Origin: Epiperipatus broadwayi
Lineage: Eukaryota > Onychophora > Udeonychophora > Euonychophora > Peripatidae
NCBI GenBank assembly: GCA_028023455.1
Contig: JAQFVV010006245.1
Span: forward strand, 5,205,276-5,269,275
Direction: 5' to 3'
DNA: 64,000 bases
Shown: piece after piece, positions 19,771 through 30,100 of the stretch
How positions within the stretch are numbered: position 1 is the first letter of the stretch
Layout of the letters: each line of letters opens with the position of its first letter
The notes under the pieces: model-generated
What the model was told of the DNA's origin: nothing
Seen by the model: the letters and a program-made list of their open reading frames with translations, nothing else
Databases searched by the model: none
Program-made: the position numbers and the translations under genes

Positions 19771-22546
19771 ATATATTATTCTTATTTTTATCTCCTCTGG
19801 TCATTTTGTTTTATTTCAATATAAAAATTTCTTTTTGAATCTTTATTTCATTGAAAGGGATGTTAATTATTAACCATAGTCCATACCTATGATGATTAAT
19901 ATTAACTATTGTCCATTTTTTTCGTAATAATGTTTGCATGGGATATACTTGCATACTATTCATTGGTTTTATATAGATAGATTTTTATTATTATTACTGG
20001 AAATTCTTTAGAATTAAAATTTTTTAGTCTTGAGTACTTAGAAGCTCTAATTTCATTTCATTATAGCCATCTCAAATATAAACTGGGACATCAAATAAGT
20101 ATAATAAAAAAACTTTTTCACTATTAAAATTAATGCTGTATGAAAATTAAATTTATACAAAATTAGTCTCCAATAAAGAGTTTAATTATTTAAACATTTC
20201 TCTCTATGACAATGATAAGTACTTTCTCTAATAATCAATGATCCATACAGAATTGTTAATAAACCATTTTCTTTTGAACTAATGTCCTACAAGCAGTTGT
20301 GGAAGATAGGATTAATATATTACCAATCTAATGACTTTGGTGGAATCAGTTTCATTATGTTATGTTTGTGTTATTTTATGGAGATATCTTATTTTGAGTT
20401 TAATATATAATGATATATATGTGTAGTTTTCTCTATATTGCTTGTTGTTGTTTATATTTTGCTTAATTTTCTCTTTGCACTTTATTTTATTAGTGAGAGT
20501 AATGACAGATTCAAAGCTAAAGATTCCTGAATAAATTTGCAATTGATGAATATATATAAACATATTTGCTGAGTCTGTCAGACGCTGGAATATCACTTGA
20601 ACTCCTTAAAAATTAATTGGTTGTATTATTAATTTTAATATAATTGCGTTGTGTTCAGTAATTATTTTCCATTGGAGAATCATTGTTTGCTTTTAATTTG
20701 TAAATAAACTTAATCTGAAGCAATATAATGACTGCCACCACAGCGTTATCTTTTTAACTTTCTGAAAGAATTAAATTTTAAAACATTCTGATTATATATA
20801 TATATACTGGGTATTAGTTTGCTTACACACACATATATTTAATTAATAAAGTTCAGTTTTTAATATCTACTGCAAGATGAAATTTTATAAAATATTCTCT
20901 ACTATAATACTGATCTCCTGCTAGCTGGAAGACGGTTTTGAAAATAATTTATCTTTGGTTTTTTTATTCTATTTTTACAAAAAGTGATTACTATTATATA
21001 ATAAATACTAACCCTTGAAGTAAACTTGAGTTTAAGTATGAGGTATCTAACCATTGAACCAAATGGTAAAATTCACTTAAGATTGTCTTTTTAAATTTGG
21101 TTTCATCTTTAATTTAAAATTTTTTTTTTTAGTTGTTAATTTTATAGGTTTACACACACACATACATAATGTGCTCTTTTAAAAATAATATATTTTAAAA
21201 GTAAGGGGTGATTAGATTGATATTTAAACAATGCATTTTCCCAAGTAAAAAGAAGATTGATGATGATGTAATCTATTGTATTGTGACTTCATGTTCTTAA
21301 TATGATAATAGAAATAGAAATTTATTGATCTTTTGAACCGTGTTAATGATTTGATGGACTCTCTTTGGTTGTTATCAAAACTTCATCAGAATCATTTCTT
21401 GTTAAAATATTATTTGAAACCATCCTTGTCACCTTAAACTAAAGGGAAAGTAGATCACAAACTTTCAAATGTCAAGCCCCTTTTATTCAAATAATATTAA
21501 GTGTTGTGATAGGCAAGTGGGATGCGACTGCTTGAGAACGACTGCCTCTTGTAATCATCGTTTATCATAGATTGACACCCATTACCAAGCATACATTTGC
21601 ACAGCTATATTTAATCCGCACTTTGGAATTAGAATGATATATGAGCTTCATGAATGGATAATTCTTTTAAGTTTCATTGTAGTAGTGATGTCAGCTTTTT
21701 TGATTCTTTGACAATTTTTTTTTTCTTTTGTTATTGTTGTTCTAATTTTTGATGTATATCCCCTAGTATTGCCCACTATGTACTGAAAATGTTTTTTTTT
21801 TTTTTTTAATTTTAAAAATAGTTTATTTAAAATTTGGATTTGCTATTTTGTGATAAATGTATGAAAGGAATATTATACATATATGTGTGTATGATTTGGT
21901 AAATTCTGTAATTAAAAGAAGTAATCTGTATATATTACATGCTATTTTTTGAGTTTGCATTTATTAACAAATATAAGCATTGTATGTCTTCTTTAGTTGT
22001 ACATTTATATTTAAACCATAAACATTTTTACACCATGCAAAGTAAATATAATAGTTTTATTATTAATTTTGCTGCAATAGAATCTGTTTGTAACTTTCAA
22101 TGACATTTTTCAGAATATACTTGTCAGACTTTCATTGTTTAGATAATCTGATTATATTGATTAATGGATTAATAATTATTTTTTTATTAATATCGTCTTT
22201 TAAATAAAATTGCATTAAATAGAAAAAAATTAGAATATGTTTGTTTGTTTTTTTATAAAACTATTACAAATGATTGGAGTGCTGTCATTGGTAGCATTTT
22301 TATTTTTGCACTTGACCTATGTATGTTTAGTAATATGTGTCTGCATATACAGTATAAATATCAGTTCTATATCAGCAATTTTTATCGTCATAGATTTAAT
22401 TATCTATGATTCAAAAAAATATTTTAAAAAAATTAAATTTCTACATTTTAATTTTTTAGCTCACAATGCATATTCAGCATAAGCATACTCCTACATATAC
22501 ATATGTATGTGAGCTATATGTGTTTTCCATATATATAAAACTACCA
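19771..22546. other. A+T-rich, no gene recognised
   Basis: Simple TA/CA repeats near 20800-20840 and 21160; no conserved frame. The 81-codon frame at 22237-22482 is hydrophobic but T-rich by composition and has no family signature. Confidence 0.4.
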
Positions 22547-22872
22547 CCACTCCTGTCTATGGGATGATAATGACTATTATGGTTTTTGATAAAACAAGGA
22601 TACCAAAATATGTAAATGCTGAACTGGCTTCACATCTATATGACTATACAAGGCAAATGAGCTTGGATTGAAAACATTAGTGTGTTTTGGATCCTTAGAT
22701 CTAGGTGCAATGCTCTCCCATTCAAAGCTCCTCATTGATGAAAGCCATAAGCTAGAAACTAGTCTGGGGATATTGGATGAGTAGGCACTAGATGGGGATT
22801 TTATGCACAAACCTTTCTGTGTCCATTGATTACTAAGGCTTGCACTGGGTAGCACTACTGCATGGAGAGTTT
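22547..22872 (+). mobile_element. Family A copy 2, single orientation
   Basis: Runs from accaccactcctgtctatgg through the gctgaactggcttcacatctatatgacta block and the ribozyme to gcactactgcatggagagttt. It matches the plus arm at 23.9-24.3 kb across its length with many substitutions, so it is an older copy. Its right end stops at about the same unit position as the other copies. No target duplication found. Confidence 0.65.
22720..22778 (+). ncRNA. Hammerhead ribozyme motif, family A copy 2
   Basis: Outer stem I AUUCAA (22720-22725) with UUGGAU (22773-22778); inner stem I UCCUCA (22729-22734) with UGGGGA (22765-22770); core UUGAUGA (22735-22741), C3 changed to U; stem II AGC/GCU; GAAA (22755-22758); stem III A-U, C-G with loop UA; GUC ending at 22764. 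The C3 change should reduce cleavage. Confidence 0.65.
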
Positions 22873-23780
22873 GTTATGGTTAATTTTCAATATGTATATA
22901 ATGTTTGTACATACACTTATGTGTGTATATTAAAAATGCATATTATATGATTAACTATTGTCTTTAAATTCTGATATCATTGTCAATGGCTTGGAATCAA
23001 ATAGTTTTTCAAATTAAATAATATAAATTATGACATCCTTTATGTTACACACACATTTGGGAATTATATATAAACTTATATTGTCGATACTAAAAATGAT
23101 ATTATGACTGAGATGTAATTACAACCCTCCCCCACCTTTTTAAATTTAATGAAATAGCTAATACAGTTATATGTAAAGTTTTGTGAAGAGCAATTTAAAG
23201 CAATAATATTTTTATTAGCAGGTTTCACATATAGAACATTTATTCTCTATTTCCAGTAATAATATCAATGCCATATAGATAAAAACACAAAATCATTTTA
23301 AACTCCACAGTTTACCTATCTACCTAATTGTGTAGTAAACACTTCCATATTTTACTCCCAATGTTTGGCTACGATAATCAATAGTGAGATTTTAAGGAAC
23401 ACATTTTTATTAATTTATAAGATTTTTGAAAATATAAAAGATTTATATATAAAAAAAGTATAGGTATTAATTATTTTGAAGTTGTTTATTATATTATTTT
23501 AAGTTGAATAATAATTATATTTAATAAAATAAAAAGGGTGGGGGGTATGATTTTTAATTCCATAATTGTTAATTGCATTGCTATTCATTTCTTTAAATTT
23601 TCTCAATAGAAATATGTTTAAAAAACTATTAAGCATCACATGATCACATTTCCTATACTAGCACATTAATTGTTGATAAACAGAGCAAAACTCTCCATAC
23701 AGTATTGCCACCTGTGCTAAACAGAGTAATCAATGGATGCCAGAAGGCTTGTGCATAAAATTCCTATCTAATGCCTACTC

Positions 23781-23839
23781 ATCCAATATCCCCAGACTAG
23801 TTTCTGGCTTGTGGCCTTCGTCAGTGAGGAGCTTTGGAT
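23781..23839 (-). ncRNA. Hammerhead ribozyme motif, family A copy 3, minus arm
   Basis: On the minus strand: outer stem I AUCCAA (23839-23834) with UUGGAU (23786-23781); inner stem I UCCUCA with UGGGGA; core CUGACGA (23824-23818); stem II GGC-CACAA-GCC; GAAAC (23804-23800); stem III of two pairs (A-U, C-G) with loop UA; triplet GUC, cleavage after 23795. All core bases intact. The first stem II pair is A-A instead of G-C. Confidence 0.75.
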
Positions 23840-24180
23840 CTGAGAGCACTGCATCTCAATACTGTATGGAGAGTTTTGCTCTGTTTATCAACAATTAATG
23901 TGCTAGTATAGGAAATGTGATCATGTGATGCTTAATGGTTTAACACCAATCCTGCCTAGTAGGATAGTGGTGGCTATGGTTGTAAAAGAGCCAAAGACAC
24001 CAAAATGTATGGATGCTGAACTGAGTTCAGATCCATATGACTATATAAGCTATTGAGCTTAGATTGAAAATATTTTTTGTGTTTTCAATTTCATTCTCAT
24101 AGTTTTGTAGTTAAGTAGAGATAAAAGGTGGTTGCTAGAGGGTTGCATTAGATCCTAAGATCTAGATGCAGTGCTCTCAG

Positions 24181-24239
24181 ATCCAAAGCTCCTCACTGAT
24201 GAAGGCCACAAGCCAGAAACTAGTCTGGGAATATTGGAT
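24181..24239 (+). ncRNA. Hammerhead ribozyme motif, family A copy 3, plus arm
   Basis: Outer stem I AUCCAA (24181-24186) with UUGGAU (24234-24239); inner stem I UCCUCA (24190-24195) with UGGGAA (24226-24231), one mismatch; core CUGAUGA (24196-24202); stem II GGC-CACAA-GCC; GAAA (24216-24219); minimal stem III C-UA-G; GUC ending at 24225. First stem II pair A-A. Confidence 0.72.
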
Positions 24240-24560
24240 GAGTAGGCATTAGATAGGGATTTTATGCACAAGCCTTCTGGCATTCATTGATTACTCTGTT
24301 TAGCACAGGTGGCAATACTGTATGGAGAGTTTTGCTCTGTTTAAAAGACTATGTTTCTATTAAAAGTTTTTAATATTTAAAGATGTACTTTAATGCATCA
24401 TAGTCATAGAAGTTTATTTATTTTTGTTAACTCACACAATGTTGAATTTATTCAGTTTTACAGAACATATTAATTGCCTAAATCAGGGACTCTCTGAAGT
24501 AACAATTCCATACATGCCATGAGCAGTTATTGTATTCTAAATGTATCTAACCACTTGTAT

Positions 24561-24712
24561 ACACAGTTGCTGCTCATAATACATTTTAGAACCAAATATT
24601 GGGGTGTAAATACAGGTATTGTTGAGAGAAAGAGACACACAGTTGCTGCTCATAATACATTTTAGAACCAAATATTGGGGTGTAAATACAGGTATTGTTG
24701 AGAGAAAGAGAC
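24561..24712 (+). repeat. Perfect 76-bp tandem duplication
   Basis: acacagttgctgctcataat at 24561 recurs at 24637; the two 76-bp units look identical throughout, which suggests a recent duplication. It has no recognised coding role. Confidence 0.8.
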
Positions 24713-25342
24713 CAATATATATTTTCAAATCTAATATAAAAATCTAGCAATTTCACTAATTGAATGATAGTAAATAGAAATGATTTTATAAAAATTCCAC
24801 CTTATTTTATATCTTTGAATTAATTAGATCCAGTTTATTATCAAAACTACTTTATCAAACTAAACAGTCAATTGGATATTTTACTTCTTAATAAATGTAA
24901 AATTAATATATAAAATGTGCTCATTTGTTACAACTGTTTTAGGAATAAAGAAAAGATTTTATAAAAATTATTTGAATTTGATAATATACCTAAGAATGTG
25001 CTCATCATCTAGACTTGAGAATTATATTTAGACTTGATTCAAAACAAAAAAAAAATCTTAACTTCTTCATCCTGTAAATTAAAATATTAAAAAAATAATA
25101 TCTCCCCAAGATCTACAAATGAGAATAATATAGTAGGTGGAATTTTTTTTCCTAATATGCTAAGATTTTGTTTTATGTTATTTCTACTTAACATCACATG
25201 ATCACTATTTCTTATGCTAGCACATAACTGTTATTAAAACAGGCAAAACTCTCTCCATACAGTAGTGCCACTCAGTGCCAAACCAGAGTAATCAATGGAT
25301 CCCAGAAGTCTTGTGCATAAAATCCCCGTCTAGTGCCTACTC

Positions 25343-25401
25343 ATCCAATATCCCCAGACTAGTTTCTGTCTTGTAGCCTTCGTCAGTGAGGATCTTTGGA
25401 T
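25343..25401 (-). ncRNA. Hammerhead ribozyme motif, family A copy 4, minus arm
   Basis: On the minus strand: outer stem I AUCCAA with UUGGAU, inner UCCUCA with UGGGGA, core CUGACGA intact, stem II GGC-UACAA-GAC (one mismatch), GAAAC, stem III loop UA, GUC. Stem II weakened, first stem II pair A-A. Confidence 0.7.
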
Positions 25402-25707
25402 CTGAGAGCACTGTATCTAGATCTTATGATCTAATGCAACCCTCCAGCAGCCACCTTTTATCTCTACTTAACTATAAAACTATGCAAATAAAATTGAAAA
25501 CACAATAATATTTTCAATCTAAGCTCAATAGCTTATATAGTCATATGGTTCTGAACCCAGTTCAGTACCCATACATGGTGGTGGCTTTGGCTCTTCAACA
25601 ACCATAGCCACCACTATCCTATTAGGCAGGATTGGTGTTAAACCACTAAACATCACATGATCACTATTTCTTATGCTAGCACATAACTTATTAAAACAGG
25701 CAAAAAG

Positions 25708-25766
25708 ATCTAAAGCTCTTCACTGACAAAGGCCACAAGCCCGAAACTAGTCTGGGGTTATTGGAT
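25708..25766 (+). ncRNA. Hammerhead ribozyme motif, family A copy 4, plus arm, core mutated
   Basis: Outer stem I AUCUAA (25708-25713) with UUGGAU (25761-25766); core CUGACAA (25723-25729), the invariant G8 replaced by A; stem II GGC-CACAA-GCC; GAAA (25743-25746); loop UA; GUC ending 25752. The G8 change is expected to abolish cleavage. Confidence 0.65.
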
Positions 25767-25880
25767 GAGTAGGCACTAGATGGGGATTTTTTGCACAACC
25801 CTTCTGGCATCCATTGATTACTTTGTTTGGCACTGAGTGGCACTACTGCATGGAGAGAGTTTTGCCTGTTATTTCTACTT

Positions 25881-26679
25881 CATAATTTATTTATATCTTT
25901 GATAATAGTTTTTATTATGAAAATAAAACCCATTTTGATCAATATCCTGTAGGACAAAGGATTTCTTTAAGAGATTCTCATAGAAGAACAGTAAAAAAGA
26001 TACAGACTTACTAATTTCTGCAGTAGTGAGGGTTTGAACAGCTTTTAATTCTTGTTTTACTTTTTAGTTAAGAATAACTAAATATGATTTGTCGGGTTGG
26101 TTATGGATAATCGATCTTAAAAAAAATTCAGAAGCATATCTAGAACCAGAATTTTTTTAACCTCATCTTGATTTGAATCCAGATTTATGGCATGGCAGAT
26201 AGATGCACCTCAAAACCATTTTTATCTGTTATATATATTTTTTGAAAAATCATCATAATTAGAATGATTATATTAGATAAACTAAAGAAGAACAGATTGA
26301 CTCATTTTAGTAGATGTGTCAAATGTATTGAAGTTCAGTTTGGGTCATGAAGCAACTATAGACATTTTTGTATTTACAATATATTTTCATTTTGTATGAT
26401 AATAATCTGTAAACATTTATATAATTTCAGGAATATTTTTGAAAGAGCATAAAGTTTTCAGAATATTCTTTCTGTGTATATGTGTTTTGTTTTTGGTTTT
26501 TTTTTTGTAAACACAATAAAATGTTTTAATGGAATCTAAAAATATAATTTTTAGTTTATTGTTTTAATTACACTATGAGAAATTTTTTTAATTTGTGAAA
26601 AATATATATCGTTTTGTTTACTTATAAAAAAATAAAAGTACAATTAAAATATGTCCATATGCATGTAGTGGTTAATTAA
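25881..26679. other. A+T-rich, no gene recognised
   Basis: Nothing supported. A block near 26150-26215 (cttgatttgaatccag) resembles a tRNA-type B box only weakly. Confidence 0.35.
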
Positions 26680-26689
26680 TTAAACAATT

Positions 26690-27116
26690 CACCATCATCA
26701 TCATCAACCATTATCAATCCATTGCAGGATGAAGGTCTCTCCAAATTCAATCCATCTTTTCCTATCTTTAGCTTCTCTTCTCCACATAACCCCTGCACAC
26801 TTTTTTATTTCATCCATCCATCTCACATGTGATTTCTTTCTGGGTCTTTTTGGAATCCAGTTTAAATTTTCAATTGTCCATCTATTATCATCTCTTCTAG
26901 CAATATGTCCAGCCCAACTCCACTTCAGTCTTAATTTTTTCAATGAGGTCAGTAACACCTGTTTGTTCTTTTACCCATACATTGCGTTTTCGATCTCTTG
27001 TTACTCTCAACATGCATCTCTTCATACTTCTTTGAGTGGTCTGAAGTCTCTGTATTGCTCTTCTATTAAGTGTCCAAGTCTCTGATCTATAAATAAGAAC
27101 TGGCAAAACACATTTA
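26690..27116 (-). mobile_element. 5'-truncated RTE-like LINE, 3' end of the RT ORF
   Basis: Minus-strand frames read the C-terminal part of a non-LTR endonuclease-RT protein: CVLPVLIYRSETWTLNRRAI, then TQRSMKRCMLRV, then in the next frame WAGHIARRDDNRW and a W..R.A.DR..W block. These are hallmark motifs of the tail region after RT in this LINE group. The 3' end is a (tgatga)n-type simple tail, as in RTE elements. TTAAACAATT flanks it at 26680-26689 and 27117-27126, a 10-bp target duplication, so this is a discrete 427-bp, 5'-truncated insertion. Confidence 0.8.
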
Positions 27117-27126
27117 TTAAACAATT

Positions 27127-30100
27127 AAATTAATATATTTTAAATGGTATTGGAATATTTTAGCTGATAATGTTTAAATTTAAGATAATAGGCGTATGCT
27201 TGCTAATTTCTTTTAACAATTAATGCTGCTGGATTATTTTATCTTTTCATTCAGCTGATAATTCAGTTGCTGATGTTTCTGGGAATTCATTTGTCAATGA
27301 TACAAAACAATGCTAATAATAATAAAATCCACACTAAACAATAACTATTGACTTAATAAAAAAAATTATATCTAAGGAATTTAAAAAATATTGTTAATAT
27401 AAGCATCTCATCTGAAAAAAAAATATCTATGGAAAAATGGAATAGATTCATTGAATGCACTTCATGTAGTAAATTTGAATCATAAAATATAGTGGAGCCA
27501 CAAACTACACTGTATCTAAAGATAAGGGGGATTTAGATATAAAAACCATAGAGTTGACAAAGATTATGTTGTGGAAATGGGATGGACAGATTATGGGAAA
27601 ACTTAGGATGGGAAATGGAAAGGGAAGGTAAAGTGACTAACAGGTTTCTCTGGGCATAGTTGTTGAGAGATTCCTGATTCCATTTAAGGAGAAGTCACAG
27701 TGTATCACATCACATTATAACTACTCAACTTCAATTTTATACTATCCAAACAAAAATGTAAATAAAAAAAGGAATGAAAATTTGCACGTTTTATGATATT
27801 CAAAAAGTCATTTTTATTCTCTGAGTGCTGTACATAATCACATCTGAAAAAAAGAAGTAAAATTTATAAAAAAAAATTACAATATGTTTATAGTCGTTTA
27901 TCTGTCTTGGACTATTATAAACTATTGTATATGTTGAAATCACATATATTTTATTCTTCTTTTATTATCCTTTCTGAATTTGATGTGCAGTATTTTGCAA
28001 AATAAAATATTTTGTGAGCATAATGTTTGAAATTTTACAAAATTTTAGAACTTACTAAAAGTTGCTACTGATTTAAAAACATCTAAATAATTAAAGAGAT
28101 CCTAATTTCTTCATATTAAATTAAGATCACTATGTTTTTATAAAAAAAAAAATGTTATTGATAAAAAAAAAAGAAAAGAATATTGTCCAGCTTATATTTA
28201 ATAGTGACAAAAGTCAATCATTTCACTATTTATTTTAAAAATAAAAAATTATAGTTAGTTTTTTTTATGCTTAATCTTGTTGCTTCAATGAATGCATAAG
28301 TGAAAACACACTCAGTAAAATATATGTAAATTTATCACTTCAATTTATTATTAATAACTGTATTATTATTTTTTAAAATTTTGTCTATACTCTAATCTTA
28401 AATTACATATCACTATAGAAATGAAAAAGCATCTCTTTTATATAAATGTGTGTGTGCTAAATTCAATAAACAATATGTATTTTAATCACTTGTCAACAAA
28501 ACATGAACTATTATACATTATGTATGTTTGCACATGAGGGGGATTTGGACCAATATAGTCTAATTCGCATCTCCCTGTATACATATTAATTACACAAATG
28601 ACATCAATATACACATAGAAAACATTGAAATGAAAGTACCATTTTATTTTTTTGTTTTCAAAGGGAGGGGGGGCTTCTACATAAAAAACAACAACAAAAC
28701 AAACTTTTCTATTAAAACTGATGATTGGGAGATGGGGAGTCATAAAAATAGTTCTGATAAAATTCTGAATTGGAATTTTTATCTAATATTGTAACGTATA
28801 ATCCATCTACAACATAGGGTACTATAACACTATCAGCAATATAAACAAATCAACATATTTATTGTGCAAAAAAATAATCGCTAAAAACTAAATGTGATCT
28901 ATTTAACAATAAAAATTCTAAATTATATATTTTGATATCTATGCCTATTTTTTTTTTCTTAGAAGGCATGTTTTTAATACTTCCATTATCTGAGCCATTG
29001 AAGAGATTTTTATGGAACATCTATTATCTTTTGAAAATGGGGAATGGAGCAAAAAGAATTTAATTGAAATAATAGAATTCAGTATTTTTATACTAAATTA
29101 TAAAGGGCTGCAATATATTTTCAATGATATATATAACCACAAACAAATCATTGGATCTTCTAAAAGTACAACACTTTTTAATAATTTTCAAGAATAATTT
29201 AAAGATTTGGTTGAAATAATATATGAAATGGAAAATTAAAAATTTACAATGCCAAGTAACTTAAAATTTAAATGTCTTATTGAAGAATATTCTTATCAGC
29301 TCTTTAAGAATACTATGTCCATGTGCATATTAACTGGACATATATCTTTGCTTGTAATCATTTGTTGTCATCATATATTATATTGATCATATAAAAAATA
29401 CATTTGATATAATGTTGTGAGTAAGAATATCAGAATCCCAAAACTCTGAAGGCAATTTTATACATTTACATGTGCACATAAGTAGTAATTCTTGGAGCAG
29501 CTTCAAAAGTCTTTGCATATAATAAATATTATCAGTTATGAATTATCATAGTTTCTTTCATATACTGAACCATATCACATCAATTCATCAAATTAACTTT
29601 AAAGATATTCTGGATTATGATATTGGCAATGCAATTGAACAAAGGGAATGAGTGATTGCTAATTAATTTTGAAACTCATACTATACTCAAGAATATCAGT
29701 GTACCTGAAATACCATAAATTAACAAAGTAGATAATTTATTTTCATTTTGAAATTGTAAGTAACTATAGTTGTAATAGAAATTATTATTTTATATTAACT
29801 GTTGTTATAGTAATTAAACGTCCTCAAGCTTCAGCATTCAACAATATGTACAAATAGATTGTAATCAGAATCTATATTTTTCCATAATATTAATGTATGT
29901 CTACATCATTTATTTTGAATTGGCACAATAGACTAATTAAAATCCCATTTCTTTCAAATAGATCTTAGATTGTTTTATGTATATAAAAACTTCTCTTACA
30001 TTTCTCCAACACCATAGTGTTCTCTATTTTACTTTTCATCATATAGTTTTATAGTATATTTTCGGCTTACTTTTTCTATTTAAATATCTTTTCATCATCC

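Larger units (their letters stand above)
23630..24339. mobile_element. Family A copy 3: inverted element with two ribozymes and 13-bp target duplication
   Basis: Flanked by TTTAAAAAACTAT (23617-23629) and TTTAAAAGACTAT (24340-24352), 12 of 13 identical. A minus arm (23630-23855) meets a plus arm (23857-24339). The plus arm is slightly longer than one unit: caatactgtatggagag occurs at 23857 and again at 24313, period 456 bp. So the template was tandem or circular. Each arm carries one hammerhead motif (23781-23839 minus, 24181-24239 plus). Interior has no coding frame. The closeness of the arms allows a very long hairpin. Confidence 0.78.
25190..25866. mobile_element. Family A copy 4: inverted element with two ribozymes and 14-bp target duplication
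   Basis: TGTTATTTCTACTT is present at 25176-25189 and 25867-25880, a perfect 14-bp target duplication. A minus arm (25190-25706) meets a plus arm (25707-25866). The minus arm exceeds one unit: acatcacatgatcacta occurs at 25191 and 25650, period 459 bp. Each arm has one hammerhead motif (25343-25401 minus, 25708-25766 plus). The same architecture and ends as copy 3 with its own target site shows an independent insertion, not a segmental copy. Confidence 0.8.

Noticed and set aside
22237-22482. Small membrane protein gene
   Set aside because: Hydrophobicity follows from T-rich composition; no splice or promoter context and no recognised family.
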